Origin: Methylopila sp. Yamaguchi
GTDB taxonomy: Bacteria > Pseudomonadota > Alphaproteobacteria > Rhizobiales > Methylopilaceae
Reading direction: 5' to 3'
NCBI RefSeq assembly: GCF_002897035.1
Contig: NZ_BAUX01000003.1
Coordinates: forward strand, 248,001 to 312,000
DNA length: 64,000 nt
Position 1 is the first letter of the stretch. Each line of letters begins with the position of its first letter. The notes below the pieces were generated by a model. The model was given only the letters and a program-made list of their open reading frames with translations, was not told the DNA's origin and ran no database searches. This document shows positions 32,429-41,566 of the stretch, piece by piece. The translations under genes and the position numbers were made by a program.

Positions 32429-34687
32429 ATGAGAAAGAGCCGCGGCGCTGGACTGAAGAGCGCACTGTTGATCGGGGTTGCAGCGTCCGCCCTCCTCGTT
32501 GCTCCGGCCATGGCGCAGCAGGCCGCGGATGGCGGGACGGTCGCCCTCGACGAACTCACCGTCACCGGCCGCGGCGTGCAGACGGGACCGGGGTCGGGCA
32601 CCGCCCCGGTGCAGGGCTACGTCCCCGCCGCGACCACGACCGGCTCCAAGACCGACACCTTGGTCCAGCTGATCCCGCAGTCGATCGGCGTCGTCGGTCG
32701 CCAGCAGATGGACGACCTCGGCGCGATGAAAGCCGACGAGGCGGTGCGCTATTCGGCCGGCGTGTTCGCGCAGCCCTTCGGCGAGGACAGCGACACCAAC
32801 TGGTTCTACATCCGCGGCTTCGACGCGACGCAGACCGGCGTCTACCGCGATGGCATGCAGCTGTTGAGCTATGCTTTTGGTAATTTCTACCAGGACTCAT
32901 ATCTGCTGGAGCGCGTCGAAGTGCTTCGCGGGGCGTCCTCTTCGCTGTACGGCGGTGGAAACATTGGCGGCATCATAAATTACGTCAGCAAGCGTCCTCT
33001 GGACTACGACTTCGGTCAGATCGAGATCGGGATCGACAACTACCCGACCGGCTTCGCGGCCTTCGACATAAATAAGGTCGTGCCGAACGGCGGCGTCAGC
33101 AAGCTCGCGCCCCTGTCACCGATCTGGAAGTATCGCGTGACAGGTAAGCTTGAAGGCGGCGACGGTTACGCCAAGCACGAGGACGGCATTCGCGGCGTCA
33201 TTCAGGGCGCGGCGACCTATTCACCGGATGCCGGCACGGACCTTACGGTCTATGCAAACTACCAACACGCCGACCAAACGCACGGCAGCAGCGACTTTCT
33301 GCCCTATTACGGCACTGTGAAACGCGCGACTTCGACAGACGGGACGATCGATCTCGGCCGGATCAGTCGGAAAGAGAATTTTTCCGATCCGGATATCGAC
33401 GATTACGATCGGCGGCAGGCGATGCTGGGCTATGAGTTCCGCCACGAACTCAACGATGCGTGGACGGTGAATTCAAAGGCACGTTTCGCTTACGCTCACC
33501 TCGAAGAAGCGCAACTCTACCCGTTCGGCTATGGCTTCGCAGAGCGCCCAAGCGCGGGCAATACGCAGTTGGCGCGCATCCGCTTTGATCACGACACCGA
33601 GTCATTCAGTTTCGCGACGGACAACAGCGTCGTCGGCAAGTTCGCTACGGGGGCGCTCGATCACACGCTTCTTTTCGGCGTCGATTATAAATTTTACCGG
33701 ATCGACGAGGTTCAGTCTTCGAGCATCGGAACGTCGGTCGACATCCGAAATCCCGACTTGAACGATCCGCAGCCGGCGACGAGCCCCTATCTCGATCAAG
33801 TCAGCACGTTGCATCAGGCGGGCGTATACCTGCAGGACCAAGTCAGGTTTGGTGGTGGTTTCATCGCCACGCTCAACGGGCGCTACGACCGCATGTGGCT
33901 CGATGGCGACTCCAATCCGCTGTACGGAAACGATGTCAGCCTCGAAAAGGGGCGATTCAGCGGTCGCGCGGGCCTGGGCTACGAGTTCGCCAACGGGTTG
34001 GTGCCGTATGTAAGCATCGCAAGCACGTTCAATCCTCTGATTGGATATAATCCGGCGGTCCGCAACGGAGAAATCGTCCGGTCCCCGTTCAAGCCGGAAA
34101 CCGGCGTCCAGTACGAAGCGGGCGTGAAATATGCTCCCACGTGGTTCTCTGGCCTTTTCACTGCGGCGATTTTCGACCTGACCAAGGAAAACTACGTTTC
34201 GGGGCCGTTTAACGCGCAGACCCAGCTGGGCAAGGTTCGGTCGCGGGGCTTTGAGTTCGAGGCGCAGGCCAACCTGACGGAAAACTGGAAGTTTATCGGC
34301 TCGTTCACAGCCTACGATCTGGAGATCCGTAAGGGTAGGTCCGACACGGGAGCCTCGCTCAAGGGCGAGCAGCCGTTCCTCGTTCCCGAGATCATCGGCT
34401 CCGCTTTCCTCGACTACACTTTCACTAACAGCGTGTTGAAGGGCGTCAGTCTCGGCGGCGGCGTTCGCTACCTCGGCAAGTCGGAGGCCACCCAGCCGAA
34501 CACGGTCAAAGTGCCGGACGCCACGCTGTTTGACGTCGCGGCGCGCTACGAGTGGGACGCCTACAAGGTCAGCCTCAACGTGACGAACCTGTTCGACAAG
34601 CGCTACGTCTCGGGCTGCCAGGGCATCAATGTCTGCTCCTACGGCGAAGGTCGCCGAGCGCTGGTTAAGGCGAGCTACACCTGGTGA
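32429..34687 (+). CDS. TonB-dependent siderophore receptor (FhuA-like)
   Basis: The 752-residue outer-membrane receptor has a signal peptide (cleavage near APAMAQQ), an N-terminal plug with LIPQSIGVVGRQQM and VEVLRGASSSLYGGGNIGG, and a 22-strand barrel ending in the aromatic YTW. It imports a ferric hydroxamate-type siderophore using TonB energy. The start is ATG 32429 or GTG 32426; a three-codon leader frame (ATG GGC GTG TGA) overlaps the ATG as TGATG. The middle of the gene (about 32870-34200) uses more A/T-ending codons than its neighbours. FhuD- and FhuB-like genes follow. Confidence 0.94.
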   Translation: MRKSRGAGLKSALLIGVAASALLVAPAMAQQAADGGTVALDELTVTGRGVQTGPGSGTAPVQGYVPAATTTGSKTDTLVQLIPQSIGVVGRQQMDDLGAMKADEAVRYSAGVFAQPFGEDSDTNWFYIRGFDATQTGVYRDGMQLLSYAFGNFYQDSYLLERVEVLRGASSSLYGGGNIGGIINYVSKRPLDYDFGQIEIGIDNYPTGFAAFDINKVVPNGGVSKLAPLSPIWKYRVTGKLEGGDGYAKHEDGIRGVIQGAATYSPDAGTDLTVYANYQHADQTHGSSDFLPYYGTVKRATSTDGTIDLGRISRKENFSDPDIDDYDRRQAMLGYEFRHELNDAWTVNSKARFAYAHLEEAQLYPFGYGFAERPSAGNTQLARIRFDHDTESFSFATDNSVVGKFATGALDHTLLFGVDYKFYRIDEVQSSSIGTSVDIRNPDLNDPQPATSPYLDQVSTLHQAGVYLQDQVRFGGGFIATLNGRYDRMWLDGDSNPLYGNDVSLEKGRFSGRAGLGYEFANGLVPYVSIASTFNPLIGYNPAVRNGEIVRSPFKPETGVQYEAGVKYAPTWFSGLFTAAIFDLTKENYVSGPFNAQTQLGKVRSRGFEFEAQANLTENWKFIGSFTAYDLEIRKGRSDTGASLKGEQPFLVPEIIGSAFLDYTFTNSVLKGVSLGGGVRYLGKSEATQPNTVKVPDATLFDVAARYEWDAYKVSLNVTNLFDKRYVSGCQGINVCSYGEGRRALVKASYTW

Positions 34688-34711
34688 TCTGAATGCGTCT
34701 CCGATCTGTGG

Positions 34712-34735
34712 AAGGGGCCGGCTCGCCGGCCCCTT
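34712..34735 (+). terminator. 10-bp hairpin after the siderophore receptor gene
   Basis: AAGGGGCCGG and CCGGCCCCTT form a perfect 10-bp stem with a CTCG loop, 24 bases after the receptor stop and 23 bases before the next start. It probably attenuates transcription so that the receptor is made in excess of the inner-membrane uptake proteins. Confidence 0.7.
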
Positions 34736-34758
34736 CGTGCGTTTGAAAGAGCTGGCGC

Positions 34759-35658
34759 TTGAACGGACCGCACTCCTTCGGCCTCACCCGGCGCGCGCTG
34801 CTGGCCTCGCTCGCTGGGACCGGCCTGGCCGGCTCCCTCGGCGCCCGCGCCGGCGCCGCGGACCTGCGGGTGGCGGCCATCGACTGGGCGATGCTGGAGA
34901 CGGCGCTGGCGCTCGGCGTGACACCTGTCGCGGCGACCGAGCTGAAGCTGTTCCGCCGGGCCGCGGTCGAACCCGCCGTGCCCGCCGCGGTGGCGGATCT
35001 CGGCCTCAGGGGCGAGATCAACGCCGAGATGCTGCTTTACGCGCGGCCCGACCTGATTTTGAGCTCGCCGTGGTACGAGAAGTATCGCGCCCAGTTGGAG
35101 CGCGTCGCGCCGGTCGAAAGCGTCTCGATCTACGAGTCCGGACGGTCGCCCTACGCCGCGGCGGAAGCCGCGAGCCGGGCGGTGGGAGCACGCCTCTCCC
35201 GCGCAGCCGAAGCCGAGGCGCTCGTCGCCCGCGCCGACGCCGACCTCGCCGTCGCCCGGAGCCGGCTCGTATCCTTCGCCACGCGTCCGTTCCTCGTGGC
35301 GAACTTCGGCGACGCCCGTCACTTCCGCGTCTTCGGAGCCGACAGCATGTTCGTCGACGTGCTGGCGCGGCTCGGGCTGCGCTCCGCCTGGGCGGGCGGC
35401 AGCGCCTATGGCGCAGTCGCGAGCGTGGGACTGGAAGCGCTCGCCGCCATGCCCGAGGCCTGGATCGTCATCGTTGGGCCGACCCCGCCCGGCGTTCGGG
35501 CGAGCCTCGACGGAAGCGCGTTCTGGCGCGCGATGCCCCAGGTCGCGGGCGGGCGCGTGGTCGATCTCGGCCCGGTTAATCCGTTCGGCGCGCTGCCTGC
35601 GGCGTTGCGTTTCGCCCGCCTGCTCGGCGAGGCGCTGGCGGGCCGCGACCATGCGTGA
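34759..35658 (+). CDS. Periplasmic iron-siderophore binding protein (FhuD-like)
   Basis: The 299-residue protein has a Tat-like signal (LTRRALLASLAGTG) and the class III binding-protein fold: LRVAAIDWAMLETALALG, then INAEMLLYARPDLILSSPWY and a long connecting helix rich in Ala. It carries ferric siderophore from the receptor to the permease. The start is TTG at 34759 with a weak GAAAGAG site upstream; no better in-frame start was seen before the signal peptide. The next gene starts inside its last codons. Confidence 0.9.
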   Translation: MNGPHSFGLTRRALLASLAGTGLAGSLGARAGAADLRVAAIDWAMLETALALGVTPVAATELKLFRRAAVEPAVPAAVADLGLRGEINAEMLLYARPDLILSSPWYEKYRAQLERVAPVESVSIYESGRSPYAAAEAASRAVGARLSRAAEAEALVARADADLAVARSRLVSFATRPFLVANFGDARHFRVFGADSMFVDVLARLGLRSAWAGGSAYGAVASVGLEALAAMPEAWIVIVGPTPPGVRASLDGSAFWRAMPQVAGGRVVDLGPVNPFGALPAALRFARLLGEALAGRDHA

Positions 35659-37594
35659 GGCGGTCTTGCGGGGATGGGCGCCCTGGCTGCTGCTCGGGCT
35701 CGTCGCGGGAGCCTTGTGGGCGGCGACGCTGGGCGCGCATCTCGGCGCCGGACTCCGGCCGTCGAGCGAACTCGACCGTCTGCTGCTGCTGCACAGCCTC
35801 CTCCCGCGGGCGGCGACCGCGTTGCTCGCCGGAGCGGCGCTTGGGCTCGCGGGGGCGCTGCTGCAATCCGCGCTCGACAATCCGCTGGCGGAGCCCGCGA
35901 CGCTCGGCGTCTCCGCCGGAGCGCAGCTCGCGCTGACGCTGACCGCGCTGCTGGCGCCTGGTCTGGGCGGTCTGGGCCGCGAGGCGGCGGCCTTCGCCGG
36001 GGGCGCTGGGGCCGTGGCGGCCGTCCTGGCGCTGACCTGGCGGCGGGGGCTCGATCCGGTCTCGGTCGTCCTCACCGGCATGATCGTCGCCATGGTCGCG
36101 AGTTCGCTCAGCGCCGCGCTGATCCTGTCGCAAGGCGAGTACCTGTTCGCGCTGCTGATTTGGGGCGGCGGCTCGCTGAGCCAGCAGAGCTGGGCGCCGG
36201 CCGGCGCGATCGCGGCGGCGCTCGCTCTCGCGGCGCTTCCCGCGGCGTTGCTGGCGCGGCCGCTCGGCGTGATCGCGACGGGCGACTCCGGCGCCCGCGG
36301 CCTCGGCGCCCCTGTCGCGGCGATCCGGCTGCTCGCGCTCGGCGTTGGGGTCGCCTTGGCGACGACTGTCGCGGCGGAGGTCGGGCTGATCGCCTTCGTG
36401 GGTCTGGCCGGCCCGGCGCTCGCCCGGTTGTCCGGGGCTCGGACCACGAAGACCGTCCTGCTGGCTTCGCCGGCCGTGGGCGCCGTGCTGCTGTGGCTTG
36501 CGGACGGCGCGGTGCAGAGCCTGCCCGGCGGCTTCAGCCAGATCCCCACGGGCGCCGCGACAGCGCTGCTCGGCGCGCCGCTGATGCTGTGGCTGCTGCC
36601 GCGCCTCAAGATGGCGGATCGCCCGCAGAGGCCGGTGCGCGCCTCGTCCCGGCCGGCAGACCGCACTTTTACCGTGCTTCTCGCGCTCGCGGCCGTCGCG
36701 CTGCTCGCGGCGGTGGCGCTGGGCCGCTCGCCGGACGGCTGGCATGTGGCGGTCGGAACAGACTTTGTCGAACTTTGGCCGTTCCGCTGGCCGCGCACGG
36801 CGGCGGCGGCGGCGGCCGGCGCCATGCTGGGGGCGGCGGGCGTGATCGTGCAGCGCATGACCGGCAATCCGCTGGCGAGTCCCGAGGTACTCGGCGTCAG
36901 CGCCGGCGCGGGGCTTGGCCTCGCGGCGGCGATGCTGCTCTCCGCCGACACGGCGCTGCCGCTGCGGTTCGCGGGCTCAGCCGGCGGCGCGCTGGCGGCG
37001 CTCGTGCTGATGCTGGCGATGTCCGGCGCGCGGGGCGTCGGGGCGGAGCGCTTCCTGCTCGCGGGAGCGACGCTCTCCGCGCTGTGCCTCGCGGCGCTGA
37101 ACGCGGTGATCGCCACGGCGTCGGCCCGGGCCTTCGCGCTGCTCGGCTGGATCTCCGGCTCGACCAGCGCCATCGGGCCGGACGAAGCGCTTATCGCCTG
37201 CGCGGCGGCGGCGGCCCTGACGTTGCCGCTGGCCTTCGTCGGCCGCTGGCTCGACGTGCTGCCGCTTGGGACTCCCGTCGCCCGCAGCCTGGGGCTCGGC
37301 CTGCGGCCCGCGCGGCTGGCGCTCACAGCTCTTGCCGCCCTGCTCGCCGCCGCTGCGTCGCTGATCGTCGGGCCGCTGAGCTTCGTGGGGCTGGTCGCGC
37401 CCCACGCCGCCTACGCCAGCGGACTGACGCGGCCGACCGCCCATCTCTCCGGCGGCGCGCTCATCGGCGCGATCCTGATGGTGGCGGCCGACCTTCTGGC
37501 CCGCACGGTGATCTTTCCCTACCAGCTGCCGCTCGGGCTTTTCGCATCGTTGGTCGGCGGCGCCTATCTGGCCTTACTGCTGCGCACACGGTGA
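35651..37594 (+). CDS. Iron-siderophore permease, fused two-domain (FhuB-like)
   Basis: At 647 residues this is a fusion of two BtuC-like permease halves with about 20 helices. Each half has a LGLAGALLQ/LGAAGVIVQRMTGNPLASPEVLGVSAGAG-type segment; the second ends GLVAPHAAYASGL and LPLGLFASLVGGAYLALLL, where the ATPase docks. The ATG overlaps the end of the FhuD-like gene by 8 bases. A FhuC-type ATPase gene should follow but does not: a convergent molybdoenzyme operon begins 28 bp away. Confidence 0.93.
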   Translation: MREAVLRGWAPWLLLGLVAGALWAATLGAHLGAGLRPSSELDRLLLLHSLLPRAATALLAGAALGLAGALLQSALDNPLAEPATLGVSAGAQLALTLTALLAPGLGGLGREAAAFAGGAGAVAAVLALTWRRGLDPVSVVLTGMIVAMVASSLSAALILSQGEYLFALLIWGGGSLSQQSWAPAGAIAAALALAALPAALLARPLGVIATGDSGARGLGAPVAAIRLLALGVGVALATTVAAEVGLIAFVGLAGPALARLSGARTTKTVLLASPAVGAVLLWLADGAVQSLPGGFSQIPTGAATALLGAPLMLWLLPRLKMADRPQRPVRASSRPADRTFTVLLALAAVALLAAVALGRSPDGWHVAVGTDFVELWPFRWPRTAAAAAAGAMLGAAGVIVQRMTGNPLASPEVLGVSAGAGLGLAAAMLLSADTALPLRFAGSAGGALAALVLMLAMSGARGVGAERFLLAGATLSALCLAALNAVIATASARAFALLGWISGSTSAIGPDEALIACAAAAALTLPLAFVGRWLDVLPLGTPVARSLGLGLRPARLALTALAALLAAAASLIVGPLSFVGLVAPHAAYASGLTRPTAHLSGGALIGAILMVAADLLARTVIFPYQLPLGLFASLVGGAYLALLLRTR

Positions 37595-37617
37595 GGCCGG
37601 CGCCACCAACCGGCCTC
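37593..37617. terminator. Hairpin between convergent fhuB-like and paoC-like genes
   Basis: GAGGCCGG and CCGGCCTC form a perfect 8-bp stem with a 9-base loop between two convergent stop codons, so it can serve both transcripts. Confidence 0.55.
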
Positions 37618-37621
37618 CCGG

Positions 37622-39742
37622 TCAGCCGACAAGCACCTTGTCCAGCGTAATCGGAAACTCCCGCACCCGCACGCCGGTGGCGTTGAACACCGCGTTCGCG
37701 ACGGCCGCGCCCGCGCCGCAGATGCCAAGCTCGCCCACGCCCTTGGCGCCCAGCGGGTTCGCCTTGTCGTCATGCTCTTCGATGAAGAAGGCATCGACGT
37801 TCGGCACGTCGGCGTGGGCCGCCACGTGGTACTCGCCGAGATCGCCGTTTACGACGTGGCCGAAGCGCGGATCGACCACCGCCTCCTCGAACAGCGCCGA
37901 GGACACGCCCCAAATCATGCCGCCGATCATCTGGGAGCGGGCGGTCTTCGCGTTCAGGATCCGGCCGGCCGCGAAGGCGCCGAGCATCCGCCGCAGGCGA
38001 ATCTCGCCGGTATCCTCGTCGACCGCGACCTCGGCGAAATGCGCCCCGAAGCAATACTGCGAGTAGTCCTTGTAGGACTGGGTTTCGCGCATGCCCTTCA
38101 CCGATCCCGTCGCTTCGAACACCCGTGCCTCGTCCGTGCGCGCCATCTCGGCCTTGACCTTGCGCGCGGCGTCCAGCACCGCGGAGGCGGAGCTCGCCGC
38201 GCCCCAGGAGCCGCCGGAGCCGGGGCTGACGGGGAAGCGACTGTCGCCGAGTTCGACGGTGACCGCGTGGAGCGGTACGCCCAGCTCTTCCGCCGCGACC
38301 TGCGCCAGGATCGTATAGGTGCCGGTGCCGATGTCGGTCATGTCGGTCCTCACCCGAACGGTGCGGTCTTCGGCGACGCGCACGGTCGCGGCGCAGGGGC
38401 CGAGGTAGTTCGGGCGGATCGCGGCGGCGACGCCGTAGCCGATCAGCGTCGGCCCGTCGCGGCGTTCGCGCGGCGCCTTCGGACGGTCGCTCCAGCCGAA
38501 GCGGGCCGCGCCCTCGCGCAGACATTCGACCAGCTTGCGCGACGAGAACGGAACCTTCTTCTCCGGGTCGGTTTGGGTGTCGTTCAGGATGCGCATCTCG
38601 ACGGGGTCGAGGCCGAGCTTGTGGGCGAGTTCGTCAACGGCGCTTTCGAGCGCCAGAAGGCCCGGCGCCTCGCCCGGCGCGCGCACGGGTTCGCCGCCCT
38701 GCATGTCCAGGTTCACCAGCCGGTGACGCGTCAGAATGGACGGCGCGCCGTAGAGCGCCCGGGTGGAGCTCGCGGTCTGCTCCGCGAACTCCTCGATCGG
38801 GGAGGACTGCATCCAGACCTCGTGGGACACCCCGGTCAGCTTGCCGTCGCGGGTCGCCGACAGGCGCACCCTCTGGATAGCCTCCGGGCGGTGACCGACG
38901 TTCGAGAACACCTGCTGGCGGCTCTGCGCCACCTTCACCGGCCGCTTCAGCGTCCGCGCGCCGAAAGCCGCGAGCACGACTTCGGCCCGCATGCCGAGCT
39001 TGCCGCCGAAGCCGCCGCCGACGTAGGGGCTTACGATCCGGACCTTCTCGAGCGGGATCTCGAGCGTGGCCGCGAGCGCCTTGCGGGTGTTGGCGACGTT
39101 CTGGGTCGAGGTCCGCACCGTCACCTCGTCGCCCTCCCAGGAGGCGATTGCGGCGTGGGGCTCCAGAGCCATGTGGTGCTGCTGGGCGACGTGGTAGGTG
39201 GCGTCCACCGTGACGGGCCCGGCGGCGAACGCCGCCTCGAAGTCGCCCTCGGAGGTGTCGGTCTTCATGCCGACGTTGATGGTTTCCGGCGCGTAGGCCG
39301 CCTTCAAATGTCGCTCCAGCCCGAGAACGGGCGTCTCGGCCTGATACTCGACCGTCACCAGCGCGGCCGCGGCGCGAGCGGCTTCGAAGGTGTCGGCCAC
39401 GACGAAGGCCACCGGCTCGCCCCAGTGCCGGACGCGGTCGTCGCCGAGATAAGGCCGCGCCCGGGCGAAGCGCGCGGAGGCCCGCGGCGGGCCGAACGCG
39501 GGCTGCTTCGGCGCGTTGCGGTGGGTCATCACCAGCAGCACGCCAGGCGCAGCCTCCGCCGCCGTCGCGTCGATCGCGCGAACGCGCCCCTTGGCGATGG
39601 TCGCGGGGACGATGACGCCATAGGCCGGCGCACGCTCGAGCCGGTGCTCGTAGGCGTAAGGCGCGCCGCCCGTCACCTTGAGGCGCCCGTCGACGCGGTC
39701 GACGGGCTGGCCGATGGGGTTTGCGGAGATGTCGAGCGCCAT
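37622..39742 (-). CDS. paoC: Aldehyde oxidoreductase molybdenum-binding subunit (PaoC-like)
   Basis: The 706-residue large subunit of a xanthine-oxidase-family enzyme binds the molybdopterin cofactor and oxidises aldehydes to acids. Substrate-channel and Moco motifs include GGGFGGKLGMRAE, MQGGEPVRAPGEAPG and the catalytic Glu near the C-terminus in KGVGELGICGAG. It has no signal of its own, as expected if it is co-exported with the PaoA-like subunit. It is the last gene of a leftward set A-B-C, 11 bases after the FAD subunit stop. Confidence 0.93.
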   Translation of the reverse strand: MALDISANPIGQPVDRVDGRLKVTGGAPYAYEHRLERAPAYGVIVPATIAKGRVRAIDATAAEAAPGVLLVMTHRNAPKQPAFGPPRASARFARARPYLGDDRVRHWGEPVAFVVADTFEAARAAAALVTVEYQAETPVLGLERHLKAAYAPETINVGMKTDTSEGDFEAAFAAGPVTVDATYHVAQQHHMALEPHAAIASWEGDEVTVRTSTQNVANTRKALAATLEIPLEKVRIVSPYVGGGFGGKLGMRAEVVLAAFGARTLKRPVKVAQSRQQVFSNVGHRPEAIQRVRLSATRDGKLTGVSHEVWMQSSPIEEFAEQTASSTRALYGAPSILTRHRLVNLDMQGGEPVRAPGEAPGLLALESAVDELAHKLGLDPVEMRILNDTQTDPEKKVPFSSRKLVECLREGAARFGWSDRPKAPRERRDGPTLIGYGVAAAIRPNYLGPCAATVRVAEDRTVRVRTDMTDIGTGTYTILAQVAAEELGVPLHAVTVELGDSRFPVSPGSGGSWGAASSASAVLDAARKVKAEMARTDEARVFEATGSVKGMRETQSYKDYSQYCFGAHFAEVAVDEDTGEIRLRRMLGAFAAGRILNAKTARSQMIGGMIWGVSSALFEEAVVDPRFGHVVNGDLGEYHVAAHADVPNVDAFFIEEHDDKANPLGAKGVGELGICGAGAAVANAVFNATGVRVREFPITLDKVLVG

Positions 39743-39753
39743 GTCCGGCCTCC

Positions 39754-40743
39754 TCACGACGACAGGCCGGCGGCGTCGGCGAGGGTGCGCCGGATCGTCC
39801 GCTTCGCAAGATCGATCTTGAAGTCGTTCGCGCCGTATCCGCGCGCGCCCTTGAGCGCCGCATCCGCGGCGGCGTCAAAGCTCGCCTCTGGTCGGCTCTC
39901 AGCGCTGAGCGCCTGCTCGGCCTCCGCGACCCGCCACGGCTTGTGCGCGACGCCGCCGAGGGCGAGCCGGCCGCCCAGCACCTGCCCGTCGCGGGCGTCG
40001 ACCACCGCGGCGACCGAGACCAGCGCGAAGGCGTAGGACGCCCGGTCGCGGACCTTGCGGTAGACCTGACGGCCGGGGGGCGGCGGCGGCAGCCTGACCG
40101 CCGTGATGAGTTCGCCGTGCGCCAGCACCGTGTCCGCGTCGGGGCCCTGCGCCGGGTCGCGATAGAGCTCGGACACCGGTATCTCGCGGGTTGCGCCGTC
40201 GCCGGTCACCGTCCGCACCTGCGCGTCGAGCGCGGTCATGGCAACCGCCATGTCGGAGGGGTGCGTGGCGATGCAGGCGTCGCTCGCGCCGAGCACGGCG
40301 TGGATGCGGTTGAAGCCGCCGAGCGCCGAGCAGCCCGAGCCGGGCGTGCGCTTGTTGCAGGGCGTCGCCGTGTTGGTGAAGTAGGGGCAGCGCGTCCGCT
40401 GCAGCAGGTTTCCGCCGGTGGAGGCCGCGTTGCGCAACTGCCCCGAGGCGCCGGCCAGCAGCGCGCGCGACAGCAGGGGATAGGCCCGGCGCACCCGAGC
40501 GTCGGCCGCGAGCGCTGAGTTCTTCACCTGCGCGCCGACGACCAGACCGCCGTCCTCGGTCTCGTCGATCGCGTCGAGCTTCAGCCGCGAGACGTCCACG
40601 AGATGCTTCGGCCGCGCGACCCCGAGCTTCATCAGGTCCACGAGGTTGGTGCCGCCGGCGATGAAGGCTGCGTCCGGGCGCTCCGCGACCGCCTTGGCGG
40701 CCGCCGCCGCGTCGGCGGCGCGTTCGTAGGTGAAGGGCGTCAC
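39754..40743 (-). CDS. paoB: Aldehyde oxidoreductase FAD-binding subunit (PaoB-like)
   Basis: The 329-residue medium subunit has the FAD site [15 protein letters not shown] near the N-terminus and [17 protein letters not shown] Cys cluster (RTRCPYFTN ... [10 protein letters not shown]) matches the extra [4Fe-4S] site of E. coli PaoB. That cluster distinguishes the periplasmic aldehyde oxidase type from ordinary xanthine dehydrogenase. The GTG start at 40743 overlaps the stop of the iron-sulfur subunit (GTGA). Confidence 0.92.
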   Translation of the reverse strand: MTPFTYERAADAAAAAKAVAERPDAAFIAGGTNLVDLMKLGVARPKHLVDVSRLKLDAIDETEDGGLVVGAQVKNSALAADARVRRAYPLLSRALLAGASGQLRNAASTGGNLLQRTRCPYFTNTATPCNKRTPGSGCSALGGFNRIHAVLGASDACIATHPSDMAVAMTALDAQVRTVTGDGATREIPVSELYRDPAQGPDADTVLAHGELITAVRLPPPPPGRQVYRKVRDRASYAFALVSVAAVVDARDGQVLGGRLALGGVAHKPWRVAEAEQALSAESRPEASFDAAADAALKGARGYGANDFKIDLAKRTIRRTLADAAGLSS

Positions 40744-41393
40744 AGGGCGCCTCCTTCGGACGCGTCGCGGATCGCGGCGACGATGTTGGGATAGGCGGCG
40801 CATCGGCAGAGGTTGCCGCTCATGCGCTCGCGGATCTCGGCGTCGGTAAGGTCGATCGCGATGCCCAGGTCCTCGGTGACGTGGCTGGGCCAGCCTGCTT
40901 CGACCTCCTTCAGCATGGCGACGCTGGAGCAGATCTGGCCGGGGGTGCAGTAGCCGCACTGGAAGCCGTCGTGACGGAGGAAGGCCGCCTGCATCGGGTG
41001 CAGGTCGGCTTCGGCGGCGAGCCCCTCGATGGTGGTCACCTCGTCGCCCGCGTGCATCACCGCGAGGGTGAGGCACGAATTGATGCGCTGCCCGCCGACC
41101 ATGACCGTGCAGGCGCCGCATTGGCCGTGATCGCAGCCCTTCTTGGAGCCCGTCAGATGCAGATGCTCGCGCAGCGCGTCGAGCAGCGTCGTGCGGGGAT
41201 CGAGGCTAAGCGTCTGCGGCGTTCCGTTGACGATGAAGCGGACCTCGGATGCGTGCACCGACGGCGCCGAGGCGGGAAGGGCGTCGGGAGCGGCGGCGGC
41301 CGCGGGCGCGCAGACGCCCAGGGCGGCGGCGGCCACGGAGGCCTCCAGCACCTCTCGGCGCGACAGGCGAAGAAATTCGGTTTCCGGCATCAT
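40740..41393 (-). CDS. paoA: Aldehyde oxidoreductase [2Fe-2S] subunit with Tat signal (PaoA-like)
   Basis: The 217-residue small subunit begins with a twin-arginine signal ([17 protein letters not shown]), so the whole complex is probably exported folded to the periplasm. The plant-type [2Fe-2S] site is [12 protein letters not shown] with a later Cys in RINSCLTLA. The second cluster uses [12 protein letters not shown] and [10 protein letters not shown]. The dedicated chaperone PaoD/XdhC is not encoded nearby. The periplasmic enzyme probably detoxifies aromatic or other aldehydes. Confidence 0.94.
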   Translation of the reverse strand: MMPETEFLRLSRREVLEASVAAAALGVCAPAAAAAPDALPASAPSVHASEVRFIVNGTPQTLSLDPRTTLLDALREHLHLTGSKKGCDHGQCGACTVMVGGQRINSCLTLAVMHAGDEVTTIEGLAAEADLHPMQAAFLRHDGFQCGYCTPGQICSSVAMLKEVEAGWPSHVTEDLGIAIDLTDAEIRERMSGNLCRCAAYPNIVAAIRDASEGGAL

Positions 41394-41566
41394 GCGGCGT
41401 CCTCGCAGATCGGTGCGGGCCGCCCGCGCGAAGCCCGATTCGGAGTCGTCCGGGCCACCCCCGCGTGCGGATGCGGCCGCGTCCGGCGCTCATCGGGGGC
41501 GGGCGCTGTTCACAGCGGTTCTAGATTGGACGGTCGCCGCCGGCTTCCAGGATCCCGGCGTGAATT

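Noticed and set aside
34675-37326. An 883-codon minus-strand frame across the FhuD/FhuB-like genes
   Set aside because: Its composition is Ala/Ser/Pro/Arg low complexity. The plus-strand genes have clear family motifs.
37772-40036. A 754-codon plus-strand frame across the paoB/paoC-like genes
   Set aside because: It mirrors the molybdoenzyme coding sequence and has no domain of its own.
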